Shown: positions 37,599 to 47,596 of the stretch, in pieces
Position numbering within the stretch: position 1 is the first letter of the stretch
How the letters are laid out: each line of letters begins with the position of its first letter
Assembly: GCF_051622035.1 (NCBI RefSeq)
Contig: NC_135356.1
Location: 11,249,579 to 11,313,578 of the forward strand
DNA length: 64,000 nucleotides
Direction of reading: 5' to 3'
Source of the DNA: Arctopsyche grandis
Lineage: Eukaryota; Arthropoda; Insecta; Trichoptera; Hydropsychidae
Notes under the pieces: model-generated
The model's database searches: none
What the model was told of the DNA's origin: nothing
The model's input: the letters and a program-made list of their open reading frames with translations, nothing else
Position numbers and translations under genes: made by a program

Positions 37599-38003
37599 CG
37601 GTCTCCGTGACGAGATAGAATGTTAAACGACAGAAAACGCAAATATCGGAAGGCAAAGATCGAAAATCGAAAGATCTTAAGTCGAAAGATCAAAAAAAAA
37701 ATGGTGCATGGTAAACGGTACATACTCGCTTAATTTGCGCGAGCAGGATACAACAGGAACAAAAGGAACAGGCTTTTCCTCCCGTATTAATGTGCGCGCG
37801 CAGAATACAAGAGGAAAAGCATGTTCTTCTTGTTCCTGTTGTATCCTGCTCGCGCAAATTAAGTGACTATGTACGTGAGTATAAACCGTTTACCATGCAC
37901 CATTTTTTTTTATCTTTCTACTTAAGATCTTTCGATTTTCGATCTTTGCCTTCCGATATTTGCGTTTTCTGTCATTTAACATTCTGTCTCGTCACGTAGA
38001 CCC
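37599..38003. mobile_element. Palindromic family P element, copy 1 (Mutator-like or foldback)
   Basis: The whole 405 bp is a near-perfect inverted repeat. The left arm begins CGGTCTCCGTGACGAG and the right arm ends CTCGTCACGTAGACCC. Both arms contain GGAAGGCAAAGATCGAAAAT or its complement and AGCAGGATACAACAGGAACA or its complement. The centre is a short GC-rich joint (GTGCGCGCGC). A perfect 9-bp direct duplication TTCGAAAAT flanks it (37590-37598 and 38004-38012). Long terminal repeats with 9-bp duplications point to the Mutator-like superfamily, but no transposase is encoded, so class assignment is inference. It ends about 160 bp upstream of the zinc-finger ORF. Confidence 0.88.
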
Positions 38004-38163
38004 TTCGAAAATATATGTTTAATTATATATGTATGTATATATGTATATATAATATATAATTAAAATGTTTGTTTGGTATTTACACGTTCCATTTTTTTAT
38101 ATTGAAGGTTTCCAAATATATAATAAATTCTCATTTAGTATTTTCATTTGTATTTTCAGAAAA

Positions 38164-38472
38164 ATGGTTATTTTTAAAAAGCCAGCCAACGTCGTCGATT
38201 CTCAGAGCACCATTTACCAAGGCCGAAGATGTGTAGAATGCGGGAAGAGACTTCTAACGGAAGCTGGGTTTTTCGCCCACTTGTTGATCATTCACAACAT
38301 TGAACCGAGCATCGAGATACTGCCTCAAGGTGGTGTTCGAAAGTTCTTTCCAGATATCAATCTAAATTTATATTTGTGTACGGAATGTGGGGCAGTATAT
38401 AAATCAACAGCAAAACTGTCACGGCATTTCAGGTCTCACAGGGCGGCATATTTGAGCTTAAATATACTTTAA
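38164..38472 (+). CDS. Small two-finger C2H2 zinc-finger protein
   Basis: The 102-residue frame has two C2H2 fingers. Finger 1 (about residues 23-46) is CVEC, 12 residues, then H-x4-H. Finger 2 (about 78-98) is CTEC, 12 residues, then H-x3-H. A linker of about 35 residues lies between them. Such fingers usually bind DNA or RNA; the target is unknown. The ATG (AAAAATGG) follows a strong splice acceptor (TTTGTATTTTCAG, ending at 38158), so an upstream non-coding or coding exon is likely; none was found. An in-frame ATG at 38065 would add 33 hydrophobic residues read from the pyrimidine tract, which I reject. Codon use is balanced, unlike chance frames nearby. It could be a young gene, the end of a larger spliced gene, or a gene fragment. 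Confidence 0.6.
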   Translation: MVIFKKPANVVDSQSTIYQGRRCVECGKRLLTEAGFFAHLLIIHNIEPSIEILPQGGVRKFFPDINLNLYLCTECGAVYKSTAKLSRHFRSHRAAYLSLNIL

Positions 38473-40489
38473 CTTGCCAATCGTTTCGATACATTCAGTA
38501 GTGTGGAAAAAATCGTGGGGAGACAACGTTTTTTTACTTTTCAAAAAGGAAAAATTCTAAATCCGGCTTAAGGGTATTTTTTATTTTCATGAAATTGATA
38601 CAAGAATTATGATGGAATTTTAGTAGAAGAAAAATCGAAAATGAGTATGACTATGAAAATGTATATGAATATGAAAATGACAATGACTATGCAACTTCCG
38701 GTTGACGGTTCTTCTGAAAAATTATATATGTTACTTATTATTAAGCTTAGACTTCTAAGTATGATATTTCAGTTATATACACTGAAAGGTTTCGGAGTAA
38801 AACTTAAAAAACCTCGATTCTCTGGATCAAAAGTACTACTTCCGGTTAAGGTAAAAATATTTTAAATATCTTCAGTCCAGTTTAATTGTCTTAGGAAATA
38901 ATTGAAAAATATTACACCTATAAGGGGGAGGTACCACTTTCGGTCAATTTAAATTGAACGTCGTATCGATTGGCATTTAAGTAACTCACACATTTTTCCT
39001 AAACCATAAAAACGTGACCAAGTGATAAATTCCGAGTTCAAACCAGTCAAAATCTCAAGTTCGAATTTTCACATGATCACATAAATTCATCTAAAATTTA
39101 TATTTAACGACAGCCAAACATAAACAAAGAAAAAAACACACACAACTGTCTTTGTTTTATATATAAGATAATATAATATATGTATGTATATTATATTATC
39201 ACTATTGTAATTGTGTTAAAAAATAAAGCCAAATTGTAATAATTTTTAGATTAGTTAATGTTGAAGTAATAGATTAATATATACACTTTACTTACATATA
39301 TATTTATTTAGAATACCTGACCAAGTCATAGGTTACCGGTTACTATTTTACGTTTATCTTAATTCCGTCTTTACGATTTTGTCCTCTATGTGAAGGTGCT
39401 ATTCATAGTTTTCGGAAGTCTGATGTTTCCATGGTCGGTCGGCCACTAATGATTTATTCAGTATTATGTGATTTAGTTATATTATGTACCTACATATGTA
39501 TGTAATGTACTATTCAAGTGAGATTATTTTATCATTATGTCTAAATATACTATTTAATTATGTTAAAATTTATAATGAAATATATAGATGTAATGTACTT
39601 AAATATTAATATATTCTGTTCTTAAGGAAAAAAAAAGTGTTTTCATTTATTTCCACAAAAGTTCGTTTTTCCTAAAATTGCATAACTAGCCGGAAAATAA
39701 TGGTCACTCGTTTTTCGGGCATTTTCTTGTTAATTATCCAAAAAACATAAGTAAACCTATGTAAATTTTGTGGAATACAAGTCTTACACCTTGTAATACT
39801 TGTATTCCGTTAAAATTTATTAAAATTCTTGTAATTTATTTTGCATTTAAAAAATAGTAATATTAATGCCAACCAATTGTTAAAAGGCTGAATAAGATTT
39901 TACAATGTGTAGATGGTATAAAAGGGGCTAAATGTTTATATGTATATTATTTGAGACATTTTCGGGGGAAGTGAAAGCTGTTTTACCCATTTACGTACAT
40001 AGGTATGTTGTATCATTTTAAACATGCTTTTTACATTTGTGCTTTTATATAAATATTTAAAAGAAATAAATTTTGAAAAGTTTTAAATAATAGCATAAAA
40101 TTTTAAACAATAGTATAACAGTTTTTATTTCAGTTTTTTAATCTACATATAGATATCTTAACGATATGTATTATTTTTATGATACATGTACATGTATCAT
40201 AAAAAACCACATACATAAAATTGTGCATATGTAAGAAAGCAAATTATTTTTTGTAGAATCTCAAGGTTTTACAATTTTGATTACAAATCATATCAACAAA
40301 AGTCAGCTGGCCCATAGACCGATGGTTGAAAATCGATTACTGCACTAGGGCAGGGGTCGCCCTCGAGCCCATTTTACAAGGTCGTCGCCACCTAGGGTAG
40401 TATGCGGTAAATTGAATAGCGCAAATAAGTTTAATAAAACTTCGATTAGACTGGTGTATCTACCTATAGTTCTTCTCCTTTCTCGTTTT
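38473..40489. other. Gene-free stretch
   Basis: A possible polyadenylation signal AATAAA lies at about 39222. The 74-codon frame at 38641-38865 begins with Met/Lys/Thr repeats and is not credible. A segment near 38700-38860 (AAAATTATATATGTTACTTA, CACTGAAAGGTTTCGG) recurs at 43240-43360, so another low-copy repeat is present. Confidence 0.4.
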
Positions 40490-41975
40490 ATCATTGATGG
40501 GCATCGTGTTTACTTCTATTGTTGGGGATCTGATTGACATTCTCCTTCTCTTGAGATCAAGGCACCAAGGTAAATAAAATCATTGATTTCCTCGCAGTAT
40601 TTTAAAGTATTGGACTATACCAGGGGTCGGTAAACTTATTAGTCAACAAAGCCAATTTTCAACAGTAAAAGGATTGAGATTTCTTTTGAGAGCCAAATTT
40701 CTTTAACTTAAACTACATATATACATAAGTAGGTACACTGTTTATTAAAATTAAAGTTTTAAGTCAGGTTATATATAATAATATATTGTTGTTTTTAATT
40801 TTAGACACGACTCCAGGTTCTCATCAATAAGATGACTCTCAGTTTACTTTTGATAAGGTTCATGCTTTAAAAATATTATTCGCATGAATATATACATAGA
40901 ACCGAAAAGTGAAAGAATCGAAAACGTTAGTTTTTTCAACTGATCATATGAGCCAGGAATACTATTCCAGGTATTAAAAATCACCATGTATTCCTTCTCC
41001 AGTTATTTCAAAGTAGACCACTTGTGCAGTGAACTAAGTTCACTTTTTTTCCCCAATATTTCAATATCAACGCAAAGACTTTCAAATTTAGAGCGCCATA
41101 ATTCTTTGTTTTTTAAATCCACCAATTGCATTTCAAAGTTGCCAATGTCAACATTAAAGGGTGAAAATTTTGATTCTGTTACAGTTGCATTAAGAGATAA
41201 TTTAACAAAGGCTAGCGTCGCTTTGCTGTTTCTGAATTCCTGAAACCTGTTGAGAAAAGCTTCCCTCTTATTTAAAATTATTGTTTTGAAATAGCAAATG
41301 TCAATATCAAAATTAATTTCTTGGCGACGTTTCAGCAGACTTGGAAAGTGAATCAAAGTTTTTCTTTAATAAAAAAAAAGGATAATTTGTTTTCAAATGA
41401 AATAACTTCTTCGAACATCGAAAAAATTGTGTTTCCTGTCCCTTGTAGTTTACGATTAAGTTGATTTAGATGAGACGCAACGTCTACCATTAAATCAAAT
41501 TTTTGGATCCATTGATTTTCCGTTAGTTCTGGATAGTGTACACCCTTCTCAAGTAGAAATGTTTTAATTTCTGTTAATAAGGCAGCGAAACGTTTCCTCT
41601 TGATAACTAAAGTACCTTGTTATGCAGCAGAAGATCTGCTTACTCACTTTGTATTTCAACTAAAAATTCTTTAAATTGGCGATGATTTAGAGAATTAGCT
41701 ATAATGAAGTTGATAAATCTTAATCACCAATTCCATAACTTTGCAAATTTCTTCTGTGTACAAAGCGCTTCTTGATGAATGATGCAATGGTAAGCAAGTA
41801 CCTCGTGATTAAAACCCTTTTCTTACGCCGATCATACTTTTAAATTGACGCAATTTTAGCTAAACACTGACCAAAGTAACACATGCGGCTCGCAAGCCGC
41901 GGTTTACTGACCCCTGGACTATACTATTAACGCTTGGAGCGTGAAGCAAAACTTTCTTATGAGTTATGACAAAAT
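40490..41975 (-). mobile_element. LINE reverse-transcriptase fragment split by a hAT insertion
   Basis: On the - strand the piece just outside the hAT (40496-40620) reads KYCEEINDFIYLGALISREG, the start of the C-terminal part of an RTE-like reverse transcriptase (EDFIYLGSLI in related proteins). The matching segment at 44255-44330 (VGLIS, then GGC) is a second copy. The hAT element (40621-41916) separates this part from its upstream continuation at 41925-41975. The ORF has stops beyond this point. Confidence 0.6.
40621..41916 (-). mobile_element. hAT element 2 with decayed transposase
   Basis: The terminal inverted repeats CAGGGGTCGGTAAAC and CAGGGGTCAGTAAAC (complement of the right end) differ by one base. 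The 8-bp duplication GACTATAC is perfect (40613-40620 and 41917-41924). The - strand carries transposase remnants. One is DLMVDVASHLNQLNRKLQG followed by MFEEVISFE (about 41395-41510). The next is a 117-codon frame (41003-41356) with DLKNKELWRSKFESL and ELSSLHKW. This order matches the catalytic to C-terminal part of the GTF2IRD2/ZBED-type hAT transposases. The frame is interrupted, so the copy is not autonomous. Confidence 0.92.
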
Positions 41976-42571
41976 ACAATATGAACAATACATTTACTAA
42001 AGGTTTCTTCTTCCACTAGTAGATGGGAAAAATTACCATCTATAGTACCTATATTATTGAAATTAGCCTGAAATGCATTCCGATATGAGATATTGCTCTA
42101 AAGAAAATGTAGTGGAGGAAGATTTTGAACAAGCTGAGAATACAGTTTCAGTCTTGAGAAATAATTTCAATATATTACATCAGAAAAGAGATCAAGATAA
42201 GTATAGATCGTCGAAATTAATACAAGGATTGATAATTTTAAAGATTTTTGAAATAATAATGTAGATCAAATTTTCATAAAGGTTGTTGATCTTTGTGATA
42301 AACTAAGCATTAATACCAAACCAAAAAAATTCAAAATATATAAAGAAGAAATTAATTAAAAAGAAAATTAATTAAGTAACTTTAATTAATTAAATAACTT
42401 TAATTAATTAAATTTAATTACTTATACATATAAGTAATTAAAATTAAAATTCAGATTTTTTCGCACCAGGACCTCGTCCGATAGTGGCCGGCCCTGCATA
42501 CCCACCCTTTGCTGAAAATTATCTATGCATGCAGGCATGGCTTATACTGAGGGTAGATTGACCGATGCAAT
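41976..42571. other. Gene-free stretch with possible coding fossil
   Basis: A 63-codon frame (42073-42264) followed, in a shifted frame, by about 32 codons (VDQIFIKVVDLCDKLSIN) reads like a decayed protein. I cannot name the family. It may be part of another transposon. The sequence then becomes an ATTAATTAA-rich stretch (42350-42440). Confidence 0.3.
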
Positions 42572-42793
42572 TGTGTCGAGGGGGTTAATATGGCAGTAGG
42601 AAAGGGAAAATATGGGGAGGGGAAGAACGCATGCGTCGCATCACCCCCTATGGATCTGCGCGCGCCCCTTGGGTGTGCGGCATGTAACGTCACGCACATG
42701 CGCACATGCTTCTCTCGCAACCCCTATATATGTACAATCGAAAAAGTGTAATAAATATGGCTTCTCTTCTTCCACAAATCGTACTTCCTCACA
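42572..42793 (+). mobile_element. Possible solo LTR
   Basis: The segment starts TGTGTCGAGG and ends CCTCACA, an imperfect inverted end of LTR type. It is GC-rich with a TATATATG box (about 42725) and AATAAA 25 bp later (42750-42755), the compact promoter and polyadenylation arrangement of LTRs. No second LTR, no gag/pol and no target duplication were found. The 129-codon frame across it (42612-43001) has no protein features. Confidence 0.35.
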
Positions 42794-43725
42794 ATATGCA
42801 TTGAAATCGCATATTACCAGACGAATGCGATACGTCACTCGAACTACTGCACTTCTCGGTCGTGGAATTGCACATGAATCTGCATTACGAAAAGGAGGTC
42901 ATAGGTTAGTCCGTTCGCTATGTTTATTTTTATGGTATGTAGTCATCAAGACTTGGTTGACAAAATCTCGTCGTCACCATATGTACATATATGTAATATA
43001 ATAGTTTATTAATATCAGTGGCTAGCCGAATTGCTTGAGCAAAAGTTTAAACAAACTTAAAATAAAAAAAATTGAAACTTTTTCAGAAAATTTATCTCTT
43101 GAAACCGTTCCAAAAACCATGTAGTCTATAAATTGAGTATCATACGATAGTGTGTATACCAATTTGAAGATTTTAAATTGAAAGCTGTAGTTACGCAGCA
43201 AATAAACTTGCAAGTATTTAGTATTGCATTAGATTTTTCGAATTAGAAAATTATATATGTTACTTAGTATTAAGCTAAGACTGAAATAGTATAATATGAA
43301 ATTTCAGTTAAATAACACTGAAAGGTTTCGGATTAAAACTTAAAAAACCACAATTCTATTTAGTATTGCGTTAGATTTTTCGAACTATCTATGTATGAAT
43401 ATAAATACGAAAAAAAAAACTATCTATGTATATAAATACGAAAACTATTTTTTTTATTTTTTTTTTTCCATTTATTCATAATTTTTTGTATGAAACTTTT
43501 ATTATATTAAGGTCTTATTTTTCTATTTTCCAGCGTAATTTTATTGGTGTAATAACTGCAAAATATCTATTTTTAATGATATTTCACCATTTTTGCTTTT
43601 TAAAAAGAATAAGGAAAATTATCATAAGGTTATAAAATGATTAATGGATCAGGTATCAGAAAATTTATTTCGCAAATGATAATTTATTTTTTATGTTTAT
43701 TATTCATTAAGAAACTTCTTCTTCT
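42794..43725. other. Gene-free stretch
   Basis: No gene. The segment 43240-43400 repeats AT-rich blocks also seen near 38720-38830. Internal short duplications are present (TAGTATTGCRTTAGATTTTTCGAA twice, 43217 and 43359). Confidence 0.4.
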
Positions 43726-43729
43726 TTCT

Positions 43730-44335
43730 CGTTTGCACAATGCACAATTCTGAGTTTCGTTTCCATCATCTAGGATTCGGTGGCCTACACTTCTCTCGGT
43801 CCTGTGCCAAGTTGAAAGCAGCGTTTAGGGACGATCCCACCAGTTCTTTAATTTGACCATCTTATGGAAGACCCTCCTCTCGCTCGCCTCTCGTCTAGTG
43901 TTCCGGTGACTACAAGCTTCTCTTAACTCTCCAAATATTTCCTGACCAAGTAGGAAAGAATCCTTTTACAACATGTTGTGGAAAGTCTCTCTGAAACTGC
44001 CTTTGAGGATAGAAATATTAGTGGGTGTCTTGCTGTCGATGGAATGCGCAGAATCCGCCTCCAGCAACAAATTTCAAAGGCTTCTAACATGTCCCTTTCT
44101 CTCTTTTTAAGCGTCCATGCTCGACTACATACAATGCAATGGGGATCACCATCAGACGCATCAGACGGATTTTCATTTTTCTCATTATAGAACGGTTTTT
44201 CCATATCTTTGTCAGACTGATCATCGCCGTTTTCACCATTCCTATTCTTCTGATTGGCATCCCCCTACTCTTGAGATCAAGCCAACTAGGTAAATAAAAT
44301 CGTTAACTTCCTCAAAGACTATGAGGAAGTCATTA
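43730..44335 (-). mobile_element. LINE 3' fragment with reverse-transcriptase C terminus
   Basis: Reading the - strand from 44335: fragments YLVGLIS...GGC, then GDDQSDKDMEKPFYNEK, then AFEICCWRRILRI and ERLSTTCCKRILSYL, then RARGGSSIRWSN and a segment ending in AQDREK. This is the ordered C-terminal tail of an RTE-like LINE polyprotein (WTL..., AFEMWCWRRMLRI, RRILSYFGHI, RSPTRWSDQI). Frame changes and stops separate the parts, so it is a dead 5'-truncated copy. A GAAGAAGAAG tail (43718-43727 region, complement) marks the 3' end. Confidence 0.75.
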
Positions 44336-45681
44336 AGAATACTTGAAGCTTTATTTATGAATATAATGTATTTTTAGATGATTTGGCTACTATAAAAATG
44401 TACACCTGTCCATATTTACAATATTAGGTTAAGCTATAAAAAACGTCTTTGATCTACTTTTAAAATTGAAGTGTTATATCCTTAATAATTTAATTAATTA
44501 AGTCCTTTATATAAATATACGGGGGTTTCTTTTGACATATTATTTAGTTGATACCAGTGATTAGACCAAACGAATCCCAAGTGAGTTTTTGCAATTTCAG
44601 ATAAAAGAGTGAACATTCGACACTGTTTACTTTTTACAAACCTCCTTTACGTTTCACTTATTTAATTTGATCTTAGGGCAACTGAGGCAACAAAAAACAT
44701 TTTTGTGAGCTATACTATCAATGTTTGAAATAATCAATGATGGTTTGCTCGATTAAAAACTGGGAATATATCAACAGCTGATGAATAAAAGCACAGAGCG
44801 CAAAAAAAGTTGATAGCTGTAAAATGGATGGACAACTGGTTATCTGAAATATCAGTGGATAACAACTGGTTAACAACTGGTTATCCACTGGTTATCTGAA
44901 ATATCATTAAATAAGATATACATATGTATATCGAATATAAAATATAAAATTTAATAAATTACGAAACATTTTATGTGCAGATAAAGTAAAAAGAATATGA
45001 TTTTTGTTGTTTATATTTACAAATTATGTATTTAATATATACCCAAGTTTAATTTAAGTTGTAAAACAAGGAATTAACTGGTTAACTGCCTCATTGAGTG
45101 CAGCATTTGGTATACAAGTATGATAAAGCTTCAATTTTTTTTTGTATTTTGAGAATACAATATGTCTTACAAAAATACCCAGTAGTTTTTTTCCATATAT
45201 TGTATTCATTTATAAAACTACAATACATAAGGATTGTAAATAGGTTTTTGAGCTCTTTTTCCTATTATGCTGTAGATTAACATTAGAATAATATAATACT
45301 ATGATTACTAACCAAATTAAATTAAATTGTAAAATAGAAAATGATCAGTAGATCAGTTGCTATTAAAATAGATATAAGATGTATTGTGAACATAATTTCG
45401 TAATAATAAAAAGCATTTAAAAATCAAAATCAAATAAAACTACAATACGATACAATAAAATACCTATACAATGCAAAACTGTTTATAATTCCGAACTTAA
45501 TTAATTAAAATATTCAGTTTTTATAATTATTTACTACATATGTTTATTGCGACTGGTTTTTATTTTTTGCATATACATACATACATATACATACGTATGT
45601 ATGTTACAAGTAGCAGAAATACATAATTTTTTTTATCAATTTATTTGTTTCAAGAATTTGAATATCAAATGAGCTTCTGAA
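44336..45681. other. Upstream region of metro; no exon found
   Basis: An in-frame TGA at 45670-45672 and the absence of coding upstream suggest that the 5'UTR or an untranslated first exon lies here or further upstream. A TTATCCACTGGTTATCTGAAATATC duplication lies at 44835-44915. No clear core promoter motif was identified. Confidence 0.4.
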
Positions 45682-45730
45682 ATGACATCGGTTATCATGG
45701 ATCAGGGAATTGGTGATAATTGGGATCCTG
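45682..45730 (+). CDS. metro: metro exon 1
   Basis: Sixteen codons plus one base, starting [16 protein letters not shown] and ending before GTAAGT. It is in phase with exon 2 (G + CG gives Ala). An in-frame TGA 12 bp upstream makes this the first possible start in this exon; an alternative 5' exon cannot be excluded. Confidence 0.75.
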
Positions 45731-47558
45731 GTAAGTCAAACTTTTATATGTGGTCATACTTAAATAAAAATTGTGTATTAAATTGTACTTTCTACTTAAT
45801 CTATTTGGGGGCAGCGCTATCTCGACTGTTGATGTCGTTGAAAGAAGTCAAAGGCGGTGAAGATGTTTCTTTCTTGAGCGAATTGTTGCAGTCAAAACAG
45901 TTACACGCTCTGGTGCACGTTCATAACAAAATTGTTGCCAAGGGAAAAGATGATAGATTTTTCCCGTTACTGTCAAACTCGATGGAGGTCGCCCTAGAGG
46001 TGTTGGAGCTGATCTCGGACACTACATCCCCAGATACAGCTTACAAAGAGTTATTCAAATTGCTACAAACGCCCCACATGCAAGTAAGTCGCCACGATGA
46101 TAGAATTGAAAATTTTGATATGTATGATGTATCATTTTAAACAAAATTGAAATTATTTCAGGGAATACTGTGTGCACATGATGCTATTGCGCAGAAAGAT
46201 TACTATCCTCATTTACCAGAAGTGCCTCCTGACAGTGACGACAATGAAGAAACTGTGAAGATCGTTCAATTGGTGAAAAGCGACGAACCTTTGGTAATTG
46301 TTATTTGAAAATACTATTTCATATAGTACATTGTATTTCTTGAAATATTCTTTTTGAGTTAATACACAACATTTATATACATATAATGAAAAATGGGATT
46401 TCATAGATTTCACTATGATCTATTATTTTTATTTTATGTTATTTGTTATGGACATTAATCCTGAAAAATATAAAATAAATCAAGGAAACTATCAAAGAAA
46501 TAGATCTCATAATAAAAATTCAACTGAAAAACGTATCCCAAATTCCATATCTAAACTTTTTTGTGAATGTTGTATTTGTTAAGTTTCAAATTAGAAATCT
46601 ACAACCTAACAAACTTATTATATTGAATATTATTATAATGATAGTTAATATTCACAAAATTAATTAAATTCCATGCTATTATATATGTATATAATTACTT
46701 TGGATATTACTTCGATATAGATCAGTGGTTCTTAACCTTGTTGGAGGTACTGAACCCCATCAGTTTCATATGCGCATTCACCGAACCCTTCTCAATTGGA
46801 AAAATAAAATATGATTTTTTTCAAATTCAAAACATAGGGATATACATATTTTACTGGTGCAAAAAAATGAACCGTTTCTACATCAACATCACTGTGTTTA
46901 AAGAACAAAACCATTAAAACATGATTTTCACACAAAAACAAAAACATAATAATGAATTTTTACTGCAAATCAGTGTGACTTCTGCTGTTGCCTTTCAGAG
47001 ATCAGTTCAGAAATGCGAGGCTTTACCTTGGCAAGTGCCACTCTCATGTTATTTTCGCAACAAAGTCTGTTCCTTTGCTTCGTTTTTATGTCCAGCATCC
47101 TCGAAAAGGATTGCTCGCAAAGATATGTTGTAACAAACGGTATGAAAATCTCCAGAGCTTTCTTAGCAATAACAGGGTACGCTACCATTTGTTGACACCA
47201 AAACGTTGAGAGCGTTGTTGTTCTGAAGAGTTGCTGTTGAACCTGGCTCTGCTGAATTTCCGCCGAACCCCTGAGATTGATTCACCGAACCCCTGGGGTT
47301 CGATCGAACCCAGGTTAAGAACCACTGATATAGATAGTCCAAATAATAATAGTAAATAATAAAAACCTTGTAAAAACAAGTGCATATTCAAATAAGATTA
47401 ACATTTACATATTGACTAAACATGCTTTATAATTTCAAAATGCAAATTTAATGATAAGCATATATTTATTTTATTATTATTATTATTACAACGCAAGCTT
47501 TAAATTCAATGATAAAATACATAAAATACTATAAAGGCACAGCATATTATATCAAAAC

Positions 47559-47596
<38 letters not shown>

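Noticed and set aside
38641..38865. Met/Lys/Thr-rich 74-codon frame
   Set aside because: The start is a simple repeat of ATGAAAATG-type units and the remainder is AT-driven.
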